A DNA stretch of 42,215 bases, taken from IMG/VR virus record IMGVR_UViG_3300020457_000023, positions 1 through 42,215 of that record; one strand, 5' to 3'. A program made the translations under genes and the position numbers. The notes under the pieces were generated by a model. That model was given only the letters and a program-made list of their open reading frames with translations. It did no database searches and had not been told where the DNA came from. The DNA is from a virus. Position 1 is the first letter of the stretch, and every line of letters starts with the position of its first letter. Below are positions 23,454 through 30,110 of this stretch, piece by piece.

Positions 23454-23485
23454 AAACCTTGATTGCTATACATGTATTATGACAT

Positions 23486-23511
23486 AAAAAAAGCACCCTG
23501 TAAAGGGTGCT
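23486..23511 (-). terminator. Intrinsic terminator upstream of the helicase
   Basis: The minus strand has AGCACCCT TTAC AGGGTGCT, a perfect 8-bp stem with a 4-nt loop, followed by seven T. It ends the transcript of the 43-aa gene. Confidence 0.88.
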
Positions 23512-23532
23512 GTGCCACTTCAAAGACTGTCT
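23511..23532. repeat. Dispersed stop-codon hairpin, copy 8 (weak)
   Basis: On the minus strand GACAGTCTTTGAAGTGGCAC begins inside the stop of the 43-aa gene and leads directly into the terminator. The word order fits the family, but the stem is poor. Confidence 0.4.
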
Positions 23533-23662
23533 AGAACAGGACTGCCCATACCCAAACAACAACAAGAGTATAAATCAGGAAGTTACGCTGTTCCTTGACA
23601 GACTCACTCTTTTGAACGGCATCAAATAATTCTGCCTTAGTGTTCTTGAGTGATAGTTTCAT
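23531..23662 (-). CDS. Small tail-anchored membrane protein, 43 aa
   Basis: ATG at 23662, TAG at 23531. A charged helix (SLKNTKAELFDAVQKSESV) is followed by a C-terminal transmembrane segment at about residues 28-43 (LIYTLVVVWVWAVLF), a tail-anchored topology. It is 26 nt downstream of the structured RNA at 23689-23890, so its expression could be set by that leader. A terminator closes the unit. Similar 40-50 aa proteins occur in marine phages and plasmids as far as I recall; role unknown. Confidence 0.68.
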   Translation of the reverse strand: MKLSLKNTKAELFDAVQKSESVKEQRNFLIYTLVVVWVWAVLF

Positions 23663-23688
23663 AAAGCAAAGTATGTAAGTGTGAGATA

Positions 23689-23890
23689 AATGTGGTTAAG
23701 AGAGTGGGGCAATGATCTGGGTTTCACCCATGTTGCCCAAATTTACCCTATGGGAATCGCTTACACCTGTACCCCTACTGAACTAGCAAGTAATCATATA
23801 AGGAATCTTAGTAGGATAACCCCACAATCCAAAATGATTGAACCCTTGCTATCGTTCGGGCATAGGAACCACATATCCCTTAACCACATT
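23689..23890 (-). ncRNA. Candidate structured RNA closed by a 12-bp terminal stem
   Basis: No convincing gene in these 202 nt. AATGTGGTTAAG and CTTAACCACATT (23689-23700 and 23879-23890) form a perfect 12-bp closing stem. Read on the minus strand, inner helices are GGGCAA/TTGCCC at 23707-23738 enclosing TGGGT-GAA-ACCCA, CCTACT/AGTAGG, CAATC/GATTG and TACA/TGTA. An extended -10 (TGCTATAAT) lies at 23894-23902, so transcription would start inside the closing stem. It is either a free RNA of about 200 nt or the leader of the 43-aa gene. It does not match tRNA, tmRNA, glutamine riboswitch or hammerhead signatures that I know. A transposon-like inverted-repeat element is the alternative. Confidence 0.5.
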
Positions 23891-23893
23891 CTT

Positions 23894-23902
23894 ATTATAG
23901 CA
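23894..23902 (-). promoter_or_regulatory. Extended -10 promoter (TGCTATAAT)
   Basis: TGCTATAAT on the minus strand, overlapping the end of the 63-aa gene. Its start point, about 6-7 nt on, falls in the closing stem of the candidate RNA. Confidence 0.6.
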
Positions 23903-24086
23903 AGTCCATGTCCTTACGCTGGTGACCTTGTGACACTTTATCAACTGTCTCCCACCAAGGGTGTTTCCACTCGGCACTAACTGGTTTCTCCCATGTGTCA
24001 GAATTACTTTCTACCCACCTTTTTAGAGCGTAATATCTATCCTTCCATGTTTGTGCTTCCTCCTTTAAGATTTGCTCTGTGTTCAT
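23895..24086 (-). CDS. Small hypothetical protein, 63 aa
   Basis: ATG at 24086 joined to the preceding gene by ATGA. It is a charged, Trp-rich helical protein: QILKEEAQTWKDRYYALKRW, then WEKPVSAEWKHPWWETV, with a basic-acidic end. No domain seen. The C-terminal 17 codons contain hairpin copy 9 and the promoter of the candidate RNA, so the 3' end of this gene is also regulatory DNA. Confidence 0.62.
   Translation of the reverse strand: MNTEQILKEEAQTWKDRYYALKRWVESNSDTWEKPVSAEWKHPWWETVDKVSQGHQRKDMDLL
23930..23951. repeat. Dispersed hairpin, copy 9 (inside a gene end)
   Basis: GTGACACTTTATCAACTGTC: same word order as the other copies, with an imperfect stem. About 35-55 nt before the stop of the 63-aa gene. 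Confidence 0.4.
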
Positions 24087-24274
24087 AGTTGATCTGAGAT
24101 TAAAAGTGATGGATTGCCAAGTTGAACTTCGATTTCATCGAAAATTCTTTCAAGAGTGTTTGACATATTATTGTAACCAGTTCCAACATAGATTTGACCC
24201 ACTACCACTGCAGCAGTGCAAATACCCCAGAACCTATAATATGCTGATGATTTGATTTGATTTTTTTTAGACAT
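24083..24274 (-). CDS. Small single-pass membrane protein, 63 aa
   Basis: ATG at 24274 with a strong AGGAGGTC Shine-Dalgarno 9-16 nt upstream and an extended -10 before it. The basic start SKKNQIKSSAYYRFW precedes one transmembrane helix (GICTAAVVVGQIYVGTGY, about residues 17-34); the C-terminal part (LERIFDEIEVQLGNP) is an acidic helix. Unknown function. Ends by ATGA overlap with the 63-aa gene that follows. Confidence 0.68.
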   Translation of the reverse strand: MSKKNQIKSSAYYRFWGICTAAVVVGQIYVGTGYNNMSNTLERIFDEIEVQLGNPSLLISDQL

Positions 24275-24297
24275 GAAAAAAGACCTCCTATTTCATT

Positions 24298-24306
24298 ATT
24301 ATATCA
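24298..24306 (-). promoter_or_regulatory. Extended -10 promoter (TGATATAAT)
   Basis: TGATATAAT on the minus strand, about 24 nt before the ATG at 24274, with the Shine-Dalgarno AGGAGG between them. Confidence 0.6.
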
Positions 24307-24320
24307 CATTCAAAACCGAT

Positions 24321-24500
24321 TTATTTATTATACCTGTGTTCTAGCATGATCCTGTAGAAATGATCTCTCATTGTCAATAGATCTTCTTGTTCCATGGGAT
24401 CTCCTCCTGCCCATTTACTACATGCCTGAGTGAGACCAGTGTGGATAACCCTAACTGCCTCTATTGGCAATTCTAAATGATAATACTCTTCTTCCTCCAT
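24321..24500 (-). CDS. Conserved cyanophage hypothetical protein, 59 aa
   Basis: ATG at 24500, TAA at 24321, 20 nt downstream of an AATAAATA late-type promoter. The sequence MEEEEYYHLELPIEAVRVIH, then a C-K-W-x-GGDP turn and a helical EQEDLLTMRDHFYRIMLEH end, matches a short conserved cyanophage protein I recall without function. It would be the only late-type unit among the early genes. Confidence 0.72.
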   Translation of the reverse strand: MEEEEYYHLELPIEAVRVIHTGLTQACSKWAGGDPMEQEDLLTMRDHFYRIMLEHRYNK

Positions 24501-24520
24501 GATTACTCATTCAAAAAATC

Positions 24521-24528
24521 TATTTATT
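24521..24528 (-). promoter_or_regulatory. Late-type promoter (AATAAATA)
   Basis: AATAAATA on the minus strand, matching NATAAATA, overlapping the stop of the nuclease gene and 20 nt before the ATG at 24500. A second AATAAATA lies at 24322-24329, 48 nt before the next start. Confidence 0.55.
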
Positions 24529-25255
24529 ACACATGCAAATGAAACATCATACCATGATATCCTGAATTATATTTCTTACCTGATCCCTTCATTTGTAAAT
24601 GAAACATTTTCTTACCATCTTCATCCCTGAATTCTAGAGTTGTGTTGTTCATTGTCCACTTCCCTCCTTCAATTCTCCTGAGCATTGCAACAACTGACAT
24701 CATTCTGATCATTTCAGATCCTTTTCTATGCCATATGACAGTATCAACGGCATCACCTTCAAAACCTCTAGTAACAATCACATCAAATAATGATACTTTA
24801 TTTTTGTTGATCCACTTCAAAAATGCGTTGCAAACCTTCTTATCTATGTTATCACGATAAATCCTATTCTGTCTCTTTTCAGCGTCACTCAGAGCGATTT
24901 CAGGGTGCTTAGACTCGACAATAGAGACACATTCCTTATTAGGATAACCGAAGAATTGTCTGATAAATGTCTCACTAAGTGTGCCCTTGAGTTTAAAATG
25001 TTTTATAAATTTCTCTGCTGATAATAATGCTACTTGAGTATGATTTTTTGATGCACTCTTTACTGAATACTTTCTATTACTAATAGTCTCCATGATATCC
25101 ACCTTAGTGCATGGTCTCCCATCAACTTTATGATCACCACCAAATAATTCATCAAATGTAGCAGCAAGACGATGTTCAAATTCATGACCATCTTTTTTTG
25201 CTTTTCTTCCTGCTACTGCTCTGGTTGTCATTTCTGATCTCTTAGGTATCTTCAT
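24527..25255 (-). CDS. PD-(D/E)XK-like nuclease, possible restriction-type enzyme
   Basis: 242 aa. The first 75 residues look like a PD-(D/E)XK core: a helix with E25/E27 (GHEFEHRLAATFDEL), D53 on a strand (KVDIM) and, after 10 residues, Y-S-V-K66 (KYSVKSASKNHTQV), where Ser stands in place of the usual acidic residue. The remainder is alpha-beta with GFEGDAVDTVIWHRKG and a His-rich end. ATG at 25255 has no clear Shine-Dalgarno; the ATG at 25231 (MTTRAVAGRKAK) is an alternative. It could be a restriction-type or repair endonuclease. Function is inferred from motif only. Confidence 0.55.
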   Translation of the reverse strand: MKIPKRSEMTTRAVAGRKAKKDGHEFEHRLAATFDELFGGDHKVDGRPCTKVDIMETISNRKYSVKSASKNHTQVALLSAEKFIKHFKLKGTLSETFIRQFFGYPNKECVSIVESKHPEIALSDAEKRQNRIYRDNIDKKVCNAFLKWINKNKVSLFDVIVTRGFEGDAVDTVIWHRKGSEMIRMMSVVAMLRRIEGGKWTMNNTTLEFRDEDGKKMFHLQMKGSGKKYNSGYHGMMFHLHV

Positions 25256-25287
25256 ATTAGTGTATTAAATTATGATATGGTGCAATG

Positions 25288-25310
25288 GTGGACAGTTATT
25301 TAACTGACCT
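25288..25310. repeat. Dispersed stop-codon hairpin, copy 10
   Basis: CAGTTA TT TAACTG, a perfect 6-bp stem extended by GTGGA. It spans the stop of the halogenase gene at 25296. Confidence 0.55.
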
Positions 25311-26696
25311 TATATCAAATGTTAGTTCACCATGCACTTCTTTTAAATCTATATGAGGAACTATTAGTGGGAACTTATCAGCATAATCAGCACCAAAACC
25401 ATAAGCACACTCTACAAAATCTTTATAGTTACCTGCAAAATTGGGTAGGTCATGTCCAATATATTCATGTATTCTACCATAGATAAAATCTTGAGTTAAT
25501 TTAGGATCATCTGCAATAATATTATAAAAGTCATCAGTAAAGTTTTGATCTTCATTTAATATAGTAAAATTCATAATATCTTTATTGTTTAATAAATCCC
25601 TAGAATCTTTACTAATAGTTCTCCAGAATGGTGAATCATACTTAGAACCAAAACTATACATCCATGCTGCGTTTTTATACCAGTCATCAACAACTGTTGA
25701 ATAATACCAGTCATTTAAATGATTAACTAGATTTTGATTATGGGGATCTTCATCAAGTACATAATCACATATTTTATCTGACATGTAATCATAATACATG
25801 CCTGCCAAAGATTCTAATGGATCAATAAATCCAATAGCATTACCATTGCGAAGATATCTACCACTGTGATGCACCATATACTTTGATAATCTAGGTGTCC
25901 ATGTAAATTTCTTGTACGGATAACCTAGTGACTCAGGAATTATAGTTCTAAAATCTTTTAGTGCCTCCTCTTCAGTTGTAATATTATCATTATAAGTATA
26001 TCCAAATGTTCTCCTTGACTGTAATGGTATTCCAAACATCCACCCATTTTGATGAGCATATGTTATAGTACAACCCCAATCTGCTGGTTCGGGTAGTCTT
26101 AATGCTAATACAGTATTTACAGATACGAACTTAGAATCAAAGTAATAATCATCATGTAATAATGACTTACCACCAGTGCAATCAATAACAAAATCAAATC
26201 GTTTTTGATATAACTCAGATTTAGATGATGATAGATAAACACCATCGGGAGTAAACTTTATATCTGTTATATTCTCATCCCTTAGTGATAAGTTAGGTGT
26301 AAATTTTGGTAGATATTCTAAAAAGAATTCACTAAAATATCTTGTATCAAAATGCATACCCACTGAGTGTGGATCTAACCATCTAACAAAATTGCGTTTT
26401 TTACCCCATCCAATAAACTTATTACCAAACTTAATTGTGGCATCAAAATACCTCTTAAAATGAGGAGCAACCATGGTTGTGGTATTTGATATTTGTGATG
26501 GTAGATCAGGTGTAGTTGACTCACCTATACCAAATATACTGATATCTGAGTCATATATCCATGTCAATTCTGTCTCAACCTGACGATTTTGCCAGTTTTT
26601 GCTGTTAGGTTCAACCTCTATTGCTCTCTCATCAATTAATCTTAATAGGCAATTGATACCAACAACGCCTGCACCCAATACTGCTATTTTTCTCAT
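25296..26696 (-). CDS. Flavin-dependent (tryptophan-type) halogenase
   Basis: 466 aa (PrnA is 538). FAD-binding GxGxxG at 8-13 (LGAGVVG), the family GEST-x-P segment at 58-63, K89 in DATIKFG corresponding to the catalytic lysine (PrnA Lys79), GWMFGIPL at 218-225 (the GWxWxIP signature, here with Phe for the second Trp), and GFIDPLES at 289-296 with E295 matching PrnA Glu346. Both catalytic residues are therefore present. Such enzymes use FADH2, O2 and chloride or bromide; a flavin reductase would come from the host. The substrate is unknown. Starts 1 nt after the stop of the paralogue. Confidence 0.88.
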   Translation of the reverse strand: MRKIAVLGAGVVGINCLLRLIDERAIEVEPNSKNWQNRQVETELTWIYDSDISIFGIGESTTPDLPSQISNTTTMVAPHFKRYFDATIKFGNKFIGWGKKRNFVRWLDPHSVGMHFDTRYFSEFFLEYLPKFTPNLSLRDENITDIKFTPDGVYLSSSKSELYQKRFDFVIDCTGGKSLLHDDYYFDSKFVSVNTVLALRLPEPADWGCTITYAHQNGWMFGIPLQSRRTFGYTYNDNITTEEEALKDFRTIIPESLGYPYKKFTWTPRLSKYMVHHSGRYLRNGNAIGFIDPLESLAGMYYDYMSDKICDYVLDEDPHNQNLVNHLNDWYYSTVVDDWYKNAAWMYSFGSKYDSPFWRTISKDSRDLLNNKDIMNFTILNEDQNFTDDFYNIIADDPKLTQDFIYGRIHEYIGHDLPNFAGNYKDFVECAYGFGADYADKFPLIVPHIDLKEVHGELTFDIRSVK

Positions 26697-26697
26697 A

Positions 26698-28080
26698 TTA
26701 ATATGTTTTATATCCTATAGTTCCAAATTTTTCTGGTGGATAGCAATAGTCTAACGCACTAAAACGATCTGCATAAGGAGCACCTAATCCAGTTGCTAAC
26801 TCAGAGAATAATGTACGATCATTCATTATAACAAATGGCACGACTTTATGTCTACCGCTTACATCGTCCTCCTCATCACTGTGTATAAGTGCTTTGTAAT
26901 CTTCATCAGTCCATTTATCATTTAACACCTCATCTAACCAAGGTTTTCCTGGAAAGAATGATGGATGTAAATATCTCTCTTGAGATAGATATTCTCTCGC
27001 TTGTGCTTTAATATTTTTCCAAAACTTTGTATTAAATCTTGAACCATACATGTACATGAATGACAACATTGCTTGATAATCCATTGCCAATAGTTCATAG
27101 TATGTTTCTTCAATATGATTTACAATTTTTTGTCTTCCCTTCTCTTTTTCATTAATTAAATGAGTATACATTCCAATTGAATCACACATAATATGAACAC
27201 ATTCATTATGAGTTGCAGTTAATGGCATAATATCAATTAATGCAGCACCATTTCTAATATATCTACCAGTATGAGGACAAACACAATAATTAGATACTCT
27301 AGGCACCCATGTTCTCTTCTTAAACTTCCATGTACTCACATCATCATCAGGAAATGCATCCTGAATATCTTTCATAATTTCTTCATCAGTTGTATCTTTA
27401 CGATGCACTGAGTCATACATGTATATCCATAACTGTCTACTCTTGAGAGGAATACCAGTCATGTGACCATATTTACCTGCATACTCAATACAATAATCCC
27501 AATGACCCGCTTCTGGTTTCTCTAGAATAATAGCAGTATTTACTGGTCTAAGACTGGGATCACCAAATGCATGAGGATCAAAGAGTGGATTTTTTTCTGT
27601 ACAATCAATAACAAAATCATAGAACTCACCATTGATCTTTGCACCACTCTCATTGATAACAACAGAGTCAATCTGTTGTTCTATAATCTTTACACCATTA
27701 CCAAAACACTGTCCACCATCTTTTAACATTTCATTTCTAAACATTTCAATGTCAATAAACTCTGCAGTTTGTGAATGAAATGATAATTGAAAATTCTTAT
27801 TACCCTGACCCCATCCAATATATTTGTACCCATGACAATCTCTAGCATCAGCATATTTTTCCATCCACCTTTTAGTTAAATTTGTAACTACCTGTAGATC
27901 ATCAAAAAATGCAGGATTTGTACCTGACATCATTTCATTGTAAACTTTGTCAGGATCATGAATCAGCACATATTCATCATCTTTGAACATGCTGTGCAAT
28001 CTATACTTTGATTGTTGTAAAGATGCTAACTGCACAAATCCTGCAGCACTAGCACCAACAACGGCAATTCTTCTACTCAT
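26698..28080 (-). CDS. Halogenase-like flavoprotein lacking catalytic residues
   Basis: 460 aa, clearly related to the following gene. It keeps the N-terminal nucleotide fold (VVGASAAG, middle Gly replaced by Ser11), GHMTGIPL at 205-212 and the R-x-N-G-A-A-L region. At the two key sites it differs: the DATIKFG segment is replaced by DARDCHGYK with no catalytic Lys, and DPLES is replaced by MPLTA with Thr for the catalytic Glu. It should bind flavin poorly or not halogenate. It may be a partner subunit, a different oxidase, or a decaying duplicate. ATGA overlap with the preceding oxygenase. Confidence 0.8.
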   Translation of the reverse strand: MSRRIAVVGASAAGFVQLASLQQSKYRLHSMFKDDEYVLIHDPDKVYNEMMSGTNPAFFDDLQVVTNLTKRWMEKYADARDCHGYKYIGWGQGNKNFQLSFHSQTAEFIDIEMFRNEMLKDGGQCFGNGVKIIEQQIDSVVINESGAKINGEFYDFVIDCTEKNPLFDPHAFGDPSLRPVNTAIILEKPEAGHWDYCIEYAGKYGHMTGIPLKSRQLWIYMYDSVHRKDTTDEEIMKDIQDAFPDDDVSTWKFKKRTWVPRVSNYCVCPHTGRYIRNGAALIDIMPLTATHNECVHIMCDSIGMYTHLINEKEKGRQKIVNHIEETYYELLAMDYQAMLSFMYMYGSRFNTKFWKNIKAQAREYLSQERYLHPSFFPGKPWLDEVLNDKWTDEDYKALIHSDEEDDVSGRHKVVPFVIMNDRTLFSELATGLGAPYADRFSALDYCYPPEKFGTIGYKTY

Positions 28081-28637
28081 GATTTATATTTTACTGTAGG
28101 TGTATTTAGAAAATTAATGTTAATCAACATACGGCGACCACTGACAGGTGGTGAACCTGCATGTCTACAATTTGATGGGAATTGTATTAATCTACCTTGC
28201 TTAGGCGTAGTAACATCAAGAATACTGTCCATATGGTTAAACAGATATGTATCTCCACTACTTTGGTGTGGATAATATATAAAACTAATTGCATTAGGAT
28301 TACTATTATCTATGTGTGGTGCATAATGTTTGGGTGCATCGGGAATTGGCACCTGTAATATCGCTCTGCTTCTATAGTGATAAGCAGTAGGGCATATTTC
28401 ATCTTTAATTTTAGATAGTAATCCGCATAACAGATTGTGTAATAGATGATCATTAACATTTTCTTGATCATCAAATATTCCATGCACAAATTGAGAGTAA
28501 CCTCTGTCACTCTCATCCATATTATCCTGATATATCCAATGAGTATCAGGACTAGAAATAAAATCTTTAATTACATGCTGATAAGATGGTGATATAAAAT
28601 CATCATATACTTTAATCAGGGGGGAGTTCTCCGTCAT
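28077..28637 (-). CDS. 2-oxoglutarate/Fe(II)-dependent oxygenase-like protein
   Basis: 186 aa. H108-I-D110 (HYAPHIDNS), the strand SFIYYPHQSSGDTYLF, distal H159 (SNCRHAGSPP) and R168-R169 (GRRMLININF) give the HxD...H...R set of this family. The sequence is close to the short prolyl-hydroxylase-like cyanophage proteins. It overlaps the previous 93-aa gene by 26 nt and the halogenase-like gene by 4 nt (ATGA), so oxygenase and halogenases are probably made together and may act on the same substrate. Substrate unknown. Confidence 0.85.
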   Translation of the reverse strand: MTENSPLIKVYDDFISPSYQHVIKDFISSPDTHWIYQDNMDESDRGYSQFVHGIFDDQENVNDHLLHNLLCGLLSKIKDEICPTAYHYRSRAILQVPIPDAPKHYAPHIDNSNPNAISFIYYPHQSSGDTYLFNHMDSILDVTTPKQGRLIQFPSNCRHAGSPPVSGRRMLININFLNTPTVKYKS

Positions 28638-28893
28638 ATGGAATTGATAATGGAACTACTTTCTCATTAAGAGAGATTTTTAAATCTTCCCACACATCAG
28701 GATCTTCAAAATTCTCTTCAACATTATCTATAAACCCTTTGAGATCCCTGATTAGTTTCCAACATTCATCTACCTCTAGTCTCTCTTCTGGTGATAGATC
28801 ATTAAATCTGCCCATACGAGCATAATAATCGTACTTAGCAGTTACATATTCTCTAATCTTGATAAAATCCTTAAAGGTTGCAGTTACTGCCAT
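28612..28893 (-). CDS. Helical acidic hypothetical protein, 93 aa
   Basis: ATG at 28893, overlapping the ligase-like gene by 10 nt. Mostly helical: FKDFIKIREYVTAKYDYYAR, LSPEERLEVDECWKLIRDL, then an acidic NVEENFEDPDVWEDL segment. No known motif. Likely a helper or regulatory protein in the oxygenase operon; this is only from position. Not related to the neighbouring enzymes. Confidence 0.65.
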   Translation of the reverse strand: MAVTATFKDFIKIREYVTAKYDYYARMGRFNDLSPEERLEVDECWKLIRDLKGFIDNVEENFEDPDVWEDLKISLNEKVVPLSIPYDGELPPD

Positions 28894-30047
28894 GATTTGA
28901 TTACTGATATATTCGCTCTACGAAACTCGTCATCAACTAGTTTTAGAGCATTGCCATTATATGATACCACATAACCCTCATGATGTGAAGGTGCATTGTT
29001 TACAAATGTTTTGATATCAGAAACTTTGTTTAGTTGACTGATAAGCATTTTCTTAGCAAGACGAATAGACAGGTAAGATGCAACGGTAAAATAGATATCC
29101 ATTTCATATTTTACGATGAACGCAAGACCTTGACGCTTCATGTCAGTGTACTTGTCTTTACCTTTTTGAGATTTTTTACTAGCAATCTCCTTGTCCATTG
29201 CATCAGAAAAGAACTTTGCAAAATCACTAGCAACAGTCTTTGTACTGATTAGTACCTTGCCTGCACGAACTTGCTGATTGAAGAACTGTTTGAATAGCGA
29301 TGCCATGACAAATCTAGACTGACCATACTGCTGAATGATGTCAAGAAACTTAGATGAACGCTTGAGAGATCCTTGTGCTCTGTTGATGATAGCAGTATAC
29401 TTAGCAGAATCACGAACATCAAAATTAGATATACCTGAATAGTCAGAACTTGCTACCCATACATCATTGGTGCTCTCAATAACTGGAATAGTATTGTATA
29501 CAGCAGTTGAATTAGCAATTGTATCACCCTTGTACACTGTATGAAATACAATACCTAACTGAGATACAATAACCTTGACACCTTTAGGTGTATTTGCCTT
29601 TACAGCATATCTGAGAGCATTAGGTTGGAATGTAATATATTGCTGATTACCAATAGTGCCCCATGCTTTATCTGACTCAGTATAGAGCAAGTCACCTTGA
29701 ACGATACCTGTAATGTTAAGTTGTGGCAAATAAAGAAGACATGCCTTTAACTTAGAACTGAGTTCTGATACACCATAGAAATTATCAATATCATCATTTG
29801 TGTAGCAAACTTTAGGATTAGTTTTGTTGAATACTGATTTAGTACCAACAAAGAACTTACCATTGAGAGGGTCAGTGCCACATATGATAGCAGGAGCACC
29901 GTCCCATTTAGTACTGATAGATAAATTACTGTTACGACCGCTCAACTTATTACCGAACTGCTTTAAGAAGTCAACAACCTCAAAACCACCAGCAGTGCCA
30001 GCGTTGAGGATATTATCTTCTAGATGCTCTAGGTGTGTGTTTTTCAT
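28884..30047 (-). CDS. DUF6267-type protein with nucleotidyltransferase (ligase-like) motifs
   Basis: 387 aa from the ATG at 30047 (MKNTHLEHLEDNILNAG), the usual start of this cyanophage family as I recall it. The frame extends to an ATG at 30110 that overlaps the previous stop, but those 21 codons are hairpin copy 11 and proline-rich junk; 30053 is another candidate. Motifs resemble ATP-dependent ligases: KWDGAPAI at 47-54 (motif I KxDG), IVQGDLLY at 115-122 (motif III-like), EGYVV at 357-361 and K369-L-V (motifs IV/V-like). It may seal or cap nucleic acid ends. Activity is unproven. Confidence 0.72.
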   Translation of the reverse strand: MKNTHLEHLEDNILNAGTAGGFEVVDFLKQFGNKLSGRNSNLSISTKWDGAPAIICGTDPLNGKFFVGTKSVFNKTNPKVCYTNDDIDNFYGVSELSSKLKACLLYLPQLNITGIVQGDLLYTESDKAWGTIGNQQYITFQPNALRYAVKANTPKGVKVIVSQLGIVFHTVYKGDTIANSTAVYNTIPVIESTNDVWVASSDYSGISNFDVRDSAKYTAIINRAQGSLKRSSKFLDIIQQYGQSRFVMASLFKQFFNQQVRAGKVLISTKTVASDFAKFFSDAMDKEIASKKSQKGKDKYTDMKRQGLAFIVKYEMDIYFTVASYLSIRLAKKMLISQLNKVSDIKTFVNNAPSHHEGYVVSYNGNALKLVDDEFRRANISVIKSWQ

Positions 30048-30087
30048 ACCCATATTATAGTCCATAACAGGGGGTTTGGGGGATTTA

Positions 30088-30110
30088 GTGGACAGTTTGA
30101 CAGGTGTCAT
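30088..30110. repeat. Dispersed stop-codon hairpin, copy 11
   Basis: GTGGACAGTTTGACAGGTGTCA: GACA..TGTC stem at the stop of the 183-aa oxygenase gene. It supports the shorter start of the following gene. Confidence 0.5.

Noticed and set aside
23815-23860. Possible tRNA T-arm (GGGTTCAATC on the minus strand)
   Set aside because: The sequences on both sides do not form a T-stem and no anticodon arm fits; no tRNA gene was found elsewhere by eye.
23689-23890. Interpretation of the 12-bp inverted repeat as an insertion sequence or MITE
   Set aside because: No target-site duplication at the borders and no transposase; kept only as an alternative to the RNA model.
23690-23980. Plus-strand frame of 96 codons over the structured RNA
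   Set aside because: It runs through the 12-bp inverted repeat and the 3' part of a minus-strand gene, has no Shine-Dalgarno, and would be the only plus-strand gene.
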